Shown: positions 1 to 9,374 of the stretch, in pieces
Numbering within the stretch: the first letter of the stretch is position 1
Layout: every line of letters starts with the position of its first letter
Assembly: GCA_035477595.1 (NCBI GenBank)
Contig: DATIKM010000091.1
Coordinates: forward strand, 1 to 51,287
Direction: 5' to 3'
Length of the DNA: 51,287 nucleotides
From: DATIKM01 sp035477595
GTDB taxonomy: Bacteria > Armatimonadota > Chthonomonadetes > Chthonomonadales > CAJBBX01
Notes under the pieces: model-generated
Database searches by the model: none
Told to the model about the DNA's origin: nothing
The model's input: only the letters and a program-made list of their open reading frames with translations
Program-made: the position numbers and the translations under genes

Positions 1-308
1 CTCGACCCGGGGTCACGTGCGAGAGCGTGGACGCCGCAGCGCGCGGGGTCATCGAGAGCGGCGGGTGTGGAGCCCTCTTCATCCATCGGACGGGCCATGG
101 TATCGGGATGTCGTGCCATGAGGACCCGTACATCGTGCGCGGTAACGCGCAGGAGCTCGTGCAGGGCATGGCGTTCAGCGATGAGCCTGGCATCTACAGG
201 GAGGGTCGGTACGGCGTGCGGATCGAGTCGATTCTGGTGGTGACCCGGGACGGCGCCGAGGAACTGAACGAGCCGGCGCCCGCCTCGTTGCAGCGAGTAG
301 GGGCATGA
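1..308 (+). CDS. M24-family metallopeptidase (Xaa-Pro aminopeptidase-like), C-terminal part
   Basis: The reading frame is open from the left edge, so only the last ~100 residues are present. They carry the end of a pita-bread-fold peptidase: HRTGHGIGMSCHEDPYI (metal-ligand His region), then SDEPGIYREGRYGVRIES, where the Glu in EPGIY and the Glu in VRIES match the two terminal metal-binding glutamates. Family knowledge: these dinuclear metal enzymes release N-terminal residues, often next to proline, in the cytoplasm. The TGA stop overlaps the trpD ATG by four bases (ATGA), implying translational coupling. I cannot tell prolidase from aminopeptidase P from the tail alone. Confidence 0.88.
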   Translation, partial: RPGVTCESVDAAARGVIESGGCGALFIHRTGHGIGMSCHEDPYIVRGNAQELVQGMAFSDEPGIYREGRYGVRIESILVVTRDGAEELNEPAPASLQRVGA

Positions 309-1363
309 CTGGCGGCTTGTCGGCTCGCTCGGTCGCCGCCGCGATCAGAAGCGTGGTGGAGGGCAGGAGCCTGTCGCGCGAGGATGCCGCCGCCGTCATG
401 GGCGCCATCATGGACGGCGACGCGACCCCGGCGCAGATCGGGGCGCTGCTGGCCGGGCTCCGCGCGAAGCGGGAGACCACAGACGAGATCGTCGGCTTCG
501 CGCGGGCAATGCGAGCGCGAAGCGTTCGCGTGGAGTGCGAGCGCTCTCCTCTGCTGGACACGTGCGGTACGGGCGGGGATGCTGCCGGCACGCTCAACAT
601 CTCCACGGGCGCCGCGTTCGTGGTGGCGGCGGCAGGGCTGGCCGTTGCCAAGCACGGCAACCGCGCCGCCTCGGGCGCCTGCGGCAGTGCCGACGTGCTC
701 GAAGCCCTCGGGGTGCGCTTGGATCTATCACCGTGCGACGTGGGCCGGTGCATCGACTTGGTCGGCATCGGCTTCCTGTATGCGCCGTCCCATCATCCGG
801 CGATGCGGCACGCCGCCCAGCCGCGCCGCGAGATCGGCATCCGTACCGTGTTCAACGTTTTGGGGCCCCTCACCAACCCGGCCGGTGCGTCGCTCCAGGT
901 CATCGGGGTCTTCGACCGTTCGCTATGCGCTACACTGGCGGAAGCGCTCGCCGATCTGGGCGCCGAGCGGGCCATGGTGGTGCATGGCATGGACGGGCTT
1001 GATGAGGTATCAACCATCGGGCCGACCTGTGTCAGCCACCTTCGGCACGGCGCCGTTGAGACCACCACGATCACTCCGGACGATCTCGGCTTGCCCGCTG
1101 CGACCCGCGAAGACCTGCGGAGCGGCCGGACGCCTGCCGAGAGCGCGGCGCTGCTGCGCGCGGTCCTCGAGGGAGAGAGGGGACCGCGGCGCGACGTGAT
1201 CGCTGCCAACGCCGCGGCCGGACTCATCGTGGGCGACGGCGCCCGGACCTGGATGGACGCGGTGCGCCGTGCGAGCGACGTGCTGGACACCGGAGCGGCT
1301 GCCCGCGTCCTCGACAGACTCATTGCCTTCACGAAGGGGTGCAAGGATGAGCGTCCTCTCTGA
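305..1363 (+). CDS. trpD: anthranilate phosphoribosyltransferase
   Basis: TrpD transfers phosphoribose from PRPP to anthranilate, the second step of tryptophan synthesis. The 352 residues are close to normal family length. Visible signatures: the helical N-terminal dimerisation region, the PRPP-binding DTCGTGGD at 85-92, NISTG just after it, KHGNRAASGACGSAD at 116-130, and the IGIRTVFNVLGPLTNP stretch near 177-192. No glutamine amidotransferase (TrpG) domain is fused. It begins inside the stop codon of the preceding peptidase and its last 17 bases overlap trpC, so it is probably read from a common mRNA. trpE and trpG are not in this window. Confidence 0.97.
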   Translation: MTGGLSARSVAAAIRSVVEGRSLSREDAAAVMGAIMDGDATPAQIGALLAGLRAKRETTDEIVGFARAMRARSVRVECERSPLLDTCGTGGDAAGTLNISTGAAFVVAAAGLAVAKHGNRAASGACGSADVLEALGVRLDLSPCDVGRCIDLVGIGFLYAPSHHPAMRHAAQPRREIGIRTVFNVLGPLTNPAGASLQVIGVFDRSLCATLAEALADLGAERAMVVHGMDGLDEVSTIGPTCVSHLRHGAVETTTITPDDLGLPAATREDLRSGRTPAESAALLRAVLEGERGPRRDVIAANAAAGLIVGDGARTWMDAVRRASDVLDTGAAARVLDRLIAFTKGCKDERPL

Positions 1364-2126
1364 GATACTGGCGCACAAACTCACGGAGGTGGACTACGCG
1401 CGCCGCCGCCGGCCGGCGTCGGAACTGGAAAAGCGCATCGCCGACATGCCGCCGACCAGGGACTTCATCGGCGCGCTTCGGAGCGCCGAGAGGCCCGCCC
1501 TGATCGCGGAGGTGAAGAAGGCGTCCCCCTCCAAGGGGGTGATCCGGGAGGACTTCGACCCGGTCGCGATCGCCCGGACCTACGCCGACAACGGCGCCGC
1601 GTGCGTGTCCGTGCTGACCGACGAGCCGTTCTTCCAGGGGCATCTGTCGCATCTGCGGGTCGTTCGCGCGGTCGTCGACCGGCCGCTGCTGCGCAAGGAC
1701 TTCCTGATCGACGACTACCAGTTGCTCGAGTCGAGGGAGGCAGGCGCCGACGCCGTGCTGTTCGTTGTCGCCGCGCTTCGGCGCGCGGACGTGGAAGCGA
1801 TGGTGCAGCGCACGCGCTCGCTGGGGATGGAGGCTCTGGTGGAGGTCCACAACCGCGAGGAGCTGGAAGAGGCCCTGGGCACGACGGCTCGCGTGATCGG
1901 GGTGAACAACCGGGACCTCCACCAGTTCCGAACCACGCTGCAGACCACGCTCGACCTCATGCCCCTCATTCCGGCGGACCGTCTGGTGGTCAGCGAGAGC
2001 GGCGTGAGCCGGCGTGCCGACGTCGAGCGGCTCCGCGACGTTGGCGTGCACGCGGTGCTGGTCGGCGAGGCGCTCATGCGCGAGAAGGACATGGGCGCCA
2101 AGGTGCGCGAGCTGCTGGGCCGGTAG
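1347..2126 (+). CDS. trpC: indole-3-glycerol phosphate synthase
   Basis: TrpC cyclises 1-(2-carboxyphenylamino)-1-deoxyribulose 5-phosphate to indole-3-glycerol phosphate. The TIM-barrel signatures are all present: EVKKASPSKG near 55-64 (substrate lysine), LRKDFLID with K117, GVNNRDL at 185-191 and VSESGVS at 215-221. It is a monofunctional 259-residue protein, not a TrpC-TrpF fusion. The reading frame is open further upstream, but ATG 1347 is chosen because homology starts there (MSVLSEIL), a purine-rich aagggg lies seven to eight bases before it, and a longer start would run deep into trpD. It overlaps trpD by 17 bases and is followed nine bases later by trpF. Confidence 0.97.
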   Translation: MSVLSEILAHKLTEVDYARRRRPASELEKRIADMPPTRDFIGALRSAERPALIAEVKKASPSKGVIREDFDPVAIARTYADNGAACVSVLTDEPFFQGHLSHLRVVRAVVDRPLLRKDFLIDDYQLLESREAGADAVLFVVAALRRADVEAMVQRTRSLGMEALVEVHNREELEEALGTTARVIGVNNRDLHQFRTTLQTTLDLMPLIPADRLVVSESGVSRRADVERLRDVGVHAVLVGEALMREKDMGAKVRELLGR

Positions 2127-2135
2127 GGGCGCTGC

Positions 2136-2762
2136 GTGACAAGAGTGAAGGTCTGCGGTGTAACAAGCCGCCACGATGCCGATGCGGCTGTCGAGCTCGG
2201 CGCAGACGCGCTCGGGTTCATCCTAGTGCCGGAGTCGCCGAGATACGTCGGCGAGCGTTCGGACCTGCCCGACCTGCTGGCGAGCCTGCCGCCCTTTGTC
2301 GCGAGAGTAGCCGTCTCCCGGCGCGCGCGCCTGCCGGACGCGATCGCGGCAGAGCTGGATGCCGTCCAGTTCTACGACGGTTCGGCGTCGGAGGCGCGCA
2401 CGGCAGGCAAGCGCATCCTGCGCGTAGTTCGGCTGCGCGGACCGGAGAGCATAGAGGAGGCGGAGAAGGCCGCGACGGATGCGGACGCGCTCGTGCTCGA
2501 CGCCTATTCGCCGCACGCGCTGGGAGGCGCTGGCGTGCCGGTCGATCGTGCGCTCGCAAGCGCCATCCGGTCTTCGGTGGGGTGCCCCGTGGTGCTGGCG
2601 GGTGGCCTCGACCCGGAGAAGGTGGCGGAGGCGATCCGCGCGGTAAGGCCGTACGCCGTCGATGTGTCGAGCGGCGTGGAGTCGGCGCCCGGCGTGAAGG
2701 ATCGTGGTAAGCTCCGCGCGTTCATTGAGGCGGTGCGATCGGCCGACGCGGAGGAGCGCTGA
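2136..2762 (+). CDS. trpF: phosphoribosylanthranilate isomerase
   Basis: TrpF performs the Amadori rearrangement of N-(5-phosphoribosyl)anthranilate that makes the TrpC substrate. The 208-residue TIM barrel starts with GTG. VKVCGVT (4-10) carries the catalytic cysteine C7, and LVLDAYSP carries the catalytic aspartate D122. LAGGLDPEKV (154-163) and VDVSSGVE (175-182) form the phosphate-binding end. One small oddity is VQFYDG where most family members read VQLHG, so the usual histidine is replaced. It sits directly after trpC, as expected for a trp operon. Confidence 0.95.
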   Translation: MTRVKVCGVTSRHDADAAVELGADALGFILVPESPRYVGERSDLPDLLASLPPFVARVAVSRRARLPDAIAAELDAVQFYDGSASEARTAGKRILRVVRLRGPESIEEAEKAATDADALVLDAYSPHALGGAGVPVDRALASAIRSSVGCPVVLAGGLDPEKVAEAIRAVRPYAVDVSSGVESAPGVKDRGKLRAFIEAVRSADAEER

Positions 2763-2786
2763 CCGCGCGGCTACAGAGGAGCGGTC

Positions 2787-3269
2787 ATGGCACGATGGCT
2801 CGTCGGAGCGGCGCTCATCGCGTTGGGCGTGGCGCTTCTCTGGGTGCTGCCGGTGTTAGCGCCATCGGAGATTCGGGCGCGCGGCGTCGAATCCCGCGGC
2901 CAGGTTCAGATGAAGGACAGCGTGCCAGGCGCGGGCGGCGACCTGACCTACACGGTGACCTTCATCTTCCCGGACACGATGGGTCGCAACCACATGGTCA
3001 CGCGTCCCGTGTACGATGTCGGGCTCTGGGAGCGGCTTGAGGTCGGCTCCGAAGTAAAGGTGCGCTACCTCCCAGAGGACCCGGAAGCAGCTTCGTTCCA
3101 GGGCGCCGAGGGCATGGGACCGCGACGCGGGCGCGCCGCAAGCTTCGCCGGCTGGTCCGCGCTCATCGCTGGCGCGGCGGTCTGTTGGTTGGCGTTCCGC
3201 GCGGCGGAGGCGAAGGCGCGCGCGAAGGCGCCGCCGCCCGGCCGCGGGCCGATCGTCTCGCGGCGCTGA
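2787..3269 (+). CDS. DUF3592-like membrane protein inside the trp operon
   Basis: The protein has 160 residues and two predicted membrane segments, near 5-25 and 118-138. Between them lies a polar domain of about 85 residues rich in beta strands (QVQMKDSVPG, LTYTVTFIFPD, GSEVKVRYLPEDPEAA). That plan, and especially the VRYLPEDP-type motif, resembles DUF3592 proteins, whose function is not known. A good ribosome-binding site (agaggag, spacing about five) precedes ATG 2787. It lies between trpF and trpB with short gaps of 24 and 37 bases, so it is very likely co-transcribed with the pathway. Nothing in the sequence links it to tryptophan chemistry; a hitch-hiking envelope gene is equally possible. 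Confidence 0.8.
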   Translation: MARWLVGAALIALGVALLWVLPVLAPSEIRARGVESRGQVQMKDSVPGAGGDLTYTVTFIFPDTMGRNHMVTRPVYDVGLWERLEVGSEVKVRYLPEDPEAASFQGAEGMGPRRGRAASFAGWSALIAGAAVCWLAFRAAEAKARAKAPPPGRGPIVSRR

Positions 3270-3306
3270 ACGGGCGCTGCCCCGCGATGCTCAGTTGGAG
3301 GTGTGA

Positions 3307-4509
<1,203 letters not shown>

Positions 4510-4555
4510 CGCCGCCCGTGGAGGCCCGGCTTGATGGCCAGGTGATGCACACCCC

Positions 4556-5365
4556 GTGAACCGGCTTGAGGCGCTGTTCGGCGCGCTCCGCGCCAGGGGG
4601 GAGCGCGCGCTCGTCTGCTACGTGGTGGCCGGCGACCCGTCGCTGGAGTGCGTGCCGGACCTTCTGCGGGCCGTTGAAGATGGTGGCGCGGACGTGGTGG
4701 AGCTGGGCCTTCCCTTCAGCGATCCCGTAGCCGATGGTCCCAGCATCCAGGCGGCGGCGCAGCGTGCGCTGGAGCGCGGCGCGTCGGTGGCGGGCGCGCT
4801 GAAGCAGTTGCACCGTGCCCGGGAGCGGGTTGCGCTGCCGGTCGTTCTGATGACCTACCTGAACCCGGTGCTGCGCTACGGCGCCGAGCGCTTCGCGCGC
4901 GATGCCACCGCGGCTGGCGCTGATGGCGTTATTGTGACGGACCTCCCGCCCGATGAAGCGGCGGCGTGGAAGGCTGCGGCTCGCGCGGCCGGCCTGTGCA
5001 CCGTCTTCCTAGTGGCGCCTACGAGCACGCAGCCACGCCTGGAGCTTGTAGCCCGGCTCGCGTCGGGGTTCGTCTACTGCGTGTCGCGAACCGGCGTCAC
5101 GGGCGCTCGCGAAGAGGTGCCGGCGGATCTTCCCGACACGGTTTCTCGCGTGCGCGCGGTCACGAGCACACCGGTCTGCGTGGGGTTCGGCATCTCGACC
5201 CGCGATCAGGTGCGAGCGGTTACCGCCATCGCCGACGGTGCGGTTGTGGGCAGCGCCCTCGTAGATCGGGTGGCCGCATCACGCCCGCGCCCCGGGTGGC
5301 TGAGCGAGGTGCGCGACTTCGTTGCCGACCTCAAGGAGGGCGCCAGGGTGACCCGGAACCGATGA
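4556..5365 (+). CDS. trpA: tryptophan synthase alpha chain
   Basis: TrpA splits indole-3-glycerol phosphate and channels indole to TrpB. The 269-residue TIM barrel contains YVVAGDPS, then VVELGLPFSDPVADGPSIQ with the catalytic pair E49 and D60. LMTYLNPVLRYG, VIVTDLPPDEA, VSRTGVTG and VGFGIS follow in the expected order. It starts with GTG 46 bases after trpB and ends in an ATGA overlap with deoC. With trpD, C, F and B, the pathway from anthranilate to tryptophan is complete in this cluster. Confidence 0.97.
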   Translation: MNRLEALFGALRARGERALVCYVVAGDPSLECVPDLLRAVEDGGADVVELGLPFSDPVADGPSIQAAAQRALERGASVAGALKQLHRARERVALPVVLMTYLNPVLRYGAERFARDATAAGADGVIVTDLPPDEAAAWKAAARAAGLCTVFLVAPTSTQPRLELVARLASGFVYCVSRTGVTGAREEVPADLPDTVSRVRAVTSTPVCVGFGISTRDQVRAVTAIADGAVVGSALVDRVAASRPRPGWLSEVRDFVADLKEGARVTRNR

Positions 5366-6024
5366 CGCGCGCGGACATGGCTGGCCGTATTGATCACACG
5401 AACTTGCGCACCGATGCCGACCGCCGCGCCATCGAGCATCTCTGCGCGGAGGCAGCGACGTGGCGATTCGCCGGGGTGGTCGTGTTCCCACACCACGTCC
5501 CGCTGGCCGCAACGGCGCTGAGGGGTGCGGGTGTGGCGGTGGGTACGGTCGTCGGCTTCCCGCACGGCGCCTCCCGCATCGAGGCTAAGCGGTTCGAGGC
5601 GAGGGACGCCGTGCGGGTCGGTGCGTCCGAGCTGGACATGGTGCTCAACATCGGCGCACTGCTCTCGGACGAGCTGGATGTAGTGGCACGCGATATCCGC
5701 TCGGTGGTCGAGGAAGGGCACGCTGGCGGGGCACTGGTGAAGGTCATCCTGGAGACGTGCTATCTGTCGGACGGGCAGAAGCGCATTGCGGCGCGACTGG
5801 CTGCCGACGTCGGCGCGGACTATGTGAAGACGTCGACGGGTCTCGGTCCCGGCGGCGCGACGGTCTATGACGTGCGCTTGCTGTGCGACGCCGTGTCCGG
5901 CAGGTGCCGCGTGAAAGCTGCTGGCGGAGTCCGCACGGCGGAGGATGCCCGCGCGATGATCGACGCCGGCGCGGACCGCATCGGCACGAGCGCGGGAGTC
6001 CAGATCGTCGGGTCGCTCGGGTAG
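5362..6024 (+). CDS. deoC: deoxyribose-phosphate aldolase
   Basis: DeoC reversibly cleaves 2-deoxyribose 5-phosphate to glyceraldehyde 3-phosphate and acetaldehyde, part of deoxynucleoside salvage. The 220-residue protein opens with RIDHTNLR and shows the class I aldolase signatures VLNIGALLSDELD and VKVILETCYL. The Schiff-base lysine is K156 in DYVKTSTG, and the proton-relay lysine is K185 in VKAAGGVRT. ATG 5362 overlaps the trpA stop (ATGA); the frame is open well upstream, but the extra sequence is shadow within trpA. Its place after trpA is probably operon convenience, not pathway logic. Confidence 0.95.
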   Translation: MTRADMAGRIDHTNLRTDADRRAIEHLCAEAATWRFAGVVVFPHHVPLAATALRGAGVAVGTVVGFPHGASRIEAKRFEARDAVRVGASELDMVLNIGALLSDELDVVARDIRSVVEEGHAGGALVKVILETCYLSDGQKRIAARLAADVGADYVKTSTGLGPGGATVYDVRLLCDAVSGRCRVKAAGGVRTAEDARAMIDAGADRIGTSAGVQIVGSLG

Positions 6025-6042
6025 CGGACGGATTCTGCCGCC

Positions 6043-6807
6043 ATGCGTACCTACGGCGCGGAGGGTGTGGTGTTGCGGCGGATCTCGCTCGGCGAGACCG
6101 ACCGCATTGTCACCATTCTGACGGTAGAGCGCGGTAAGCTGGACGCGGTTGCGAAGGGCGCGCGGAAGCCCGGAGGCAAGCTCTCGGGAGCATCGGAGCC
6201 CTTCACGCACTTGCGGGGCCTGCTGTCGGTGGGGCGTACGCTCGACGTGCTGACGCAGTGCGAGACCGTGGAGACCTTCGCTCACGCGCGGGGCGACCTA
6301 GACCTTCTCGCTCGGGCGACGTACCTTTGTGAGCTGGCGTGTGAGTTCACCGCGAGTCACGAGCCTGCTGGCGAGGAGCTGGCGCTGCTCCTCGACGCAT
6401 TGCGCGCACTTGATCGGGCTCCTGACTACCCCGACGGCGCGGTGCACGCGTTCGAGCTTCGGTTCCTGTCCGTGCGGGGGTACGCGCCCCGCCTGGACAC
6501 CTGCGTGGCATGCGAGGGCGGCCTGCCGCGGGGGCGCGTGGCGTTCAGCCCGATGCAGGGCGGTCTGCTCTGCCGTACGTGCCGCTTCGCTCGCGACGCG
6601 ATACTGATCGAACCCGAGACCGTGGCCGCGATGCGGGCGCTCCTCAGCGAGGGAGCGACCGGCCTCGGCGATGCCATGCCGGAACCGAAGGTCGCCGCGG
6701 AGCTCGTGCGCTCGCTGCGCTGGTTCGTGCGCCATCGAGCCGAACGCGAGCTACGCAGCGCCGAGTTCCTGGATGGTCTCCGCCATGTCAGGCCCCCTGG
6801 CGCCTGA
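6043..6807 (+). CDS. recO: DNA repair protein RecO
   Basis: RecO helps RecR load RecA onto SSB-coated single-stranded DNA during RecF-pathway repair. The protein has 254 residues. Its N-terminal OB fold is visible as EGVVLRRISLGETDRIVTI and KLDAVAKGARKPGGKLSG. A helical middle follows, and a C-terminal four-cysteine zinc site has C154/C157 (CVAC) and C177/C180 (CRTC). It starts 18 bases after deoC and continues the same gene block. The zinc cysteines are intact, unlike in enterobacterial RecO. Confidence 0.93.
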   Translation: MRTYGAEGVVLRRISLGETDRIVTILTVERGKLDAVAKGARKPGGKLSGASEPFTHLRGLLSVGRTLDVLTQCETVETFAHARGDLDLLARATYLCELACEFTASHEPAGEELALLLDALRALDRAPDYPDGAVHAFELRFLSVRGYAPRLDTCVACEGGLPRGRVAFSPMQGGLLCRTCRFARDAILIEPETVAAMRALLSEGATGLGDAMPEPKVAAELVRSLRWFVRHRAERELRSAEFLDGLRHVRPPGA

Positions 6808-6850
6808 CGCCGCGGGCTGGCACTGCTCAGAAGGGATTCGCCTGCGGCCG

Positions 6851-7744
6851 ATGGATGTCCCCCGCATTGTCCTGTTCAGCACGCCGCTCGTGTCGACGTG
6901 GGTCTTCGACGAGACCCATCGCGTCCTCTTCGATGCGGGCGATGGAGTGTCGGCGCTCATGGAGAGCAGGATCCACAAGATCCGGCTGGCCGCGCTGACG
7001 CACACGCACCGCGACCACTGCTCCGGGCTCATGCAGCTACTCAACCTGCGCGGCGGTGCGGGCGACTTCACCACGGTCTTCCCGGAGGACAGCGGGTCGG
7101 CGCGGGCGCTGCTGAGCTTCCTGTCGGGGTTCGATACCCGCTCCACCAGCAAGGTACGGTTCCAGCCGCTCGGGGTGGGCGCCTCATTGCCGATCGAGCC
7201 AGATCGGCACTGCCTGCGGGGATTCGCCACGGACCACTATCCGCAGAGCGGGCCGCCGCGCACGCTGAGTCTGGGCTACCAGATCGTGCGTCAGGTCGAT
7301 CGGGTGCGTCCGGAGTACCGCCACCTGCCGCAGCCCGAGCTCGACACGTTGCGGCTTGCGCACGGGCGTGCGCACATCACGCGCACGGAGGAGGACGTGC
7401 TCCTCAGCATCACGGGCGACACAATGCCGCTGCCCGCGGAGCGGTTTGTGGGGAGCCGGGTCCTGCTGCACGAGTGCACCTTCCTCAACGTGGAGGAGAA
7501 GCGCGAGTCGGCCCTGATGGGGCACCCGCACTCGGATCTGGACGACGTTCTGGCGACGGCCCGCGACGCCAGGGTGGGGCACCTCGGCCTCTATCACATC
7601 TCGCGGCGCTATGAGGACGGCCACGCTCTGGCGACGGTGCGCGAGCGCTGCGCCACGCTCAGGGTCCCGTGCCCTGTCAGCGTGGCGCTGCCCGGACGCC
7701 TCTACGAAGACCTCCTGTCGCACCGCGTGTGGCCGGGCGACTGA
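6851..7744 (+). CDS. metallo-beta-lactamase-fold hydrolase (RNase Z-like)
   Basis: The 297-residue protein has the metal-binding HTHRDH motif at 51-56, a STWVFDE/VLFDAGDG segment before it, and later GDT and HECTF motifs that fit the RNase Z/ElaC branch of the MBL fold. Family members cleave phosphodiesters, including tRNA 3' trailers, but this sequence lacks an obvious full set of RNase Z exosite features, so the substrate is unknown. ATG 6851 is chosen because homology begins there; a second ATG at 6785 would overlap recO. Its stop lies eight bases before the DNA glycosylase start, so the two are probably co-translated. Confidence 0.8.
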   Translation: MDVPRIVLFSTPLVSTWVFDETHRVLFDAGDGVSALMESRIHKIRLAALTHTHRDHCSGLMQLLNLRGGAGDFTTVFPEDSGSARALLSFLSGFDTRSTSKVRFQPLGVGASLPIEPDRHCLRGFATDHYPQSGPPRTLSLGYQIVRQVDRVRPEYRHLPQPELDTLRLAHGRAHITRTEEDVLLSITGDTMPLPAERFVGSRVLLHECTFLNVEEKRESALMGHPHSDLDDVLATARDARVGHLGLYHISRRYEDGHALATVRERCATLRVPCPVSVALPGRLYEDLLSHRVWPGD

Positions 7745-7752
7745 GCGCGTCC

Positions 7753-8373
7753 ATGTCGGTGGGAGCGCCTCTAGCGGACGCGTTCTACCTCCGCGACACG
7801 GTGTGCGTTGCGCGCGACCTGATCGGTTGCGTCGTGGAGCGGAGGTGCGACGGTGGCGTTCTGCGCGGCATGATCGTCGAGACCGAGGCCTACGGTCCGG
7901 ACGATCCGGCCAGTCATGCGTTCCGAGGGCGGACCCAGCGGAACGCCTCGATGTTCGGGCCGCCGGGCCGCGCCTATGTGTACCGGATCTACGGCGTGCA
8001 CCGGTGCCTTAACGCCGTCACGCGCGAGCAGGGCAGGGGCGAAGCAGTTCTGGTGCGCGCGCTGATGCCGCTGGAGGGTATGACGCGTATGGCGGTGAAC
8101 CGGGGCACGGCGGACGCCCGGCGTCTCTGTCGCGGCCCGGGAGCCCTGTGCGAGGCGATGGAGATCGACCTCGCGCTGGACGGCGCATCTCTGACGGACT
8201 GGCCGCTGCGCATCGTGCACTGCGAAGCGGTTGATCGCTGCGTGAGGAGTGGTCCGCGCGTGGGCGTCGCCCGGGCGCACGACAGACCGTGGAGGTTCTG
8301 GCTGGACGGCAGCGCCTACGTTTCGCCTCCGCGCCCGGCCGCTCACGCTAGGGGAGACCCGAGCTGTGGATGA
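7753..8373 (+). CDS. 3-methyladenine DNA glycosylase (AAG/MPG type)
   Basis: This is an alkyladenine DNA glycosylase that excises alkylated or deaminated purines in base-excision repair. At 206 residues it is full length. The AAG fold signatures are plain: IVETEAYGPDDPASHAFRG (42-60), where E45 aligns with the catalytic glutamate, RTQRNASMFGPPGRAYVY (60-77), and YGVHRCLNAVT just after. GPGALCEAM and the later PRVGVA are also typical. ATG 7753 is nine bases after the preceding hydrolase stop. The 3' end overlaps the DUF92 gene by eight bases. Confidence 0.93.
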   Translation: MSVGAPLADAFYLRDTVCVARDLIGCVVERRCDGGVLRGMIVETEAYGPDDPASHAFRGRTQRNASMFGPPGRAYVYRIYGVHRCLNAVTREQGRGEAVLVRALMPLEGMTRMAVNRGTADARRLCRGPGALCEAMEIDLALDGASLTDWPLRIVHCEAVDRCVRSGPRVGVARAHDRPWRFWLDGSAYVSPPRPAAHARGDPSCG

Positions 8374-9202
8374 GGTTAACCTTCAACACCTGGCGATCAG
8401 TGCGGGACTGAGCGGTTGCATGATCGCGCTTGCGGTCGTGGCGCGGTCGTTGAGCTTCTCCGGGGCGCTGGCGGGCTGGGTGGTCGGGTTCCTCGTCCTG
8501 GGGTTCGGCGGCGTCGCGCTGGCTGCGCCGCTGGTTGCGTTCTTCGTGACGTCGAGCGTGCTCTCGCGCCTGCCTGGCCGCGAGCGGTCGGGAGCCGCTC
8601 AGGAGCGCGGTTCGCGCCGCGACGCCGTGCAGGTGCTGGCAAACGGCGGTGTGCCGGCGGCGCTTGCGGTTGCGTGTGCACTCCACCCATCCAGCCGCCT
8701 GCTGGCCATGCTCTGCCTGGCAGCGCTCGCGGCTGCCAACGCCGACACGTGGGCGACTGAGATAGGATCACGGGCTGGCCGGCGCCCGCGCCTGGTCTCC
8801 ACCTGGCGGCCCGTCGAGCCCGGCGTGTCCGGTGCGGTGTCGCTGGCGGGCATCCTGGCGGCGCTCCTGGGGGCCGCGGCAGTCGTAGCGGTTGGGGTTG
8901 CCCTCTGGCCGCACGGGACCGGCATCCTTTTCGGACGGCCAGACATCGCGGAGGCGCTGGCGCTCGCCTGGGCGGGTTTCCTGGGGTCGTACCTCGACAG
9001 CCTTCTGGGTGCAAGCGTTCAGGCGACCTGGCGCTGCGGCGTCTGCGGGTGCACGACCGAGCGTCGAACGCACTGCGGCGCGCCCGCCGCACGGGTGCGC
9101 GGCGTCCGCTGGATCGACAACGACGTGGTGAACATCCTGTCGGTCGCGGGTGCGGTGCTCATCGCGTGGGCGCTACTGCACGGGTTCGCCTATCCCCGCT
9201 GA
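8366..9202 (+). CDS. DUF92 family integral membrane protein
   Basis: This hydrophobic 278-residue protein has six to seven likely membrane spans. The DUF92 signatures are ANADTWATEIG near the middle, SGAVSLAG after it, LGSYLDSLLGA and the C-terminal Cys motif CGVCGC, HCG, VRWIDNDVVN. Members include the plant phytyl-phosphate kinase VTE6, so a polyprenol- or phytol-phosphate role is possible, but bacterial copies are uncharacterised. GTG 8366 is preferred: aggggag lies about nine bases upstream and it overlaps the glycosylase end by eight bases. This is the last gene of the long plus-strand block that starts at the left edge. Confidence 0.88.
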   Translation: MDEVNLQHLAISAGLSGCMIALAVVARSLSFSGALAGWVVGFLVLGFGGVALAAPLVAFFVTSSVLSRLPGRERSGAAQERGSRRDAVQVLANGGVPAALAVACALHPSSRLLAMLCLAALAAANADTWATEIGSRAGRRPRLVSTWRPVEPGVSGAVSLAGILAALLGAAAVVAVGVALWPHGTGILFGRPDIAEALALAWAGFLGSYLDSLLGASVQATWRCGVCGCTTERRTHCGAPAARVRGVRWIDNDVVNILSVAGAVLIAWALLHGFAYPR

Positions 9203-9263
9203 CCGTCCCATCCCCTCGGCATCCCGTCTTGGTGCGTCGACGGCGGCTTGAGTATGCCAGCAT

Positions 9264-9277
9264 TTAGGCGCGCCTAA
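9264..9277. promoter_or_regulatory. operator-like palindrome TTAGGCGCGCCTAA
   Basis: This is a perfect 14-base palindrome, 19 bases upstream of the -35 element of the downstream promoter. Its TTAGG/CCTAA ends equal the half-site ends of DtxR/IdeR-type metal-regulator boxes, although the spacing here is shorter than in the classical 19-base box. The first downstream gene encodes a DtxR-family protein, so autoregulation is a natural inference. The palindrome centre lies around -60 relative to the predicted start site, a position that could also suit activation. Confidence 0.6.
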
Positions 9278-9295
9278 CACGCGAGCCATCATGCA

Positions 9296-9324
9296 TTGAC
9301 GGACCGCCCTGCATGTGACATAAT
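9296..9324 (+). promoter_or_regulatory. sigma70-type promoter of the metal-transport operon
   Basis: TTGACG (9296-9301) and CATAAT (9319-9324) are separated by exactly 17 bases. A TGA just before the -10 gives an extended -10 element. This is striking in such GC-rich sequence. Transcription would start near 9331, inside a second small inverted repeat (CCTGA-N3-TCAGG, 9325-9337) that could be another protein site. The regulator gene starts about 44 bases further on. Confidence 0.7.
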
Positions 9325-9374
9325 CCTGATGTTCAGGTCGGTGCTCTGCAGGTTCTCCGACGAGAGGTCCAGGC

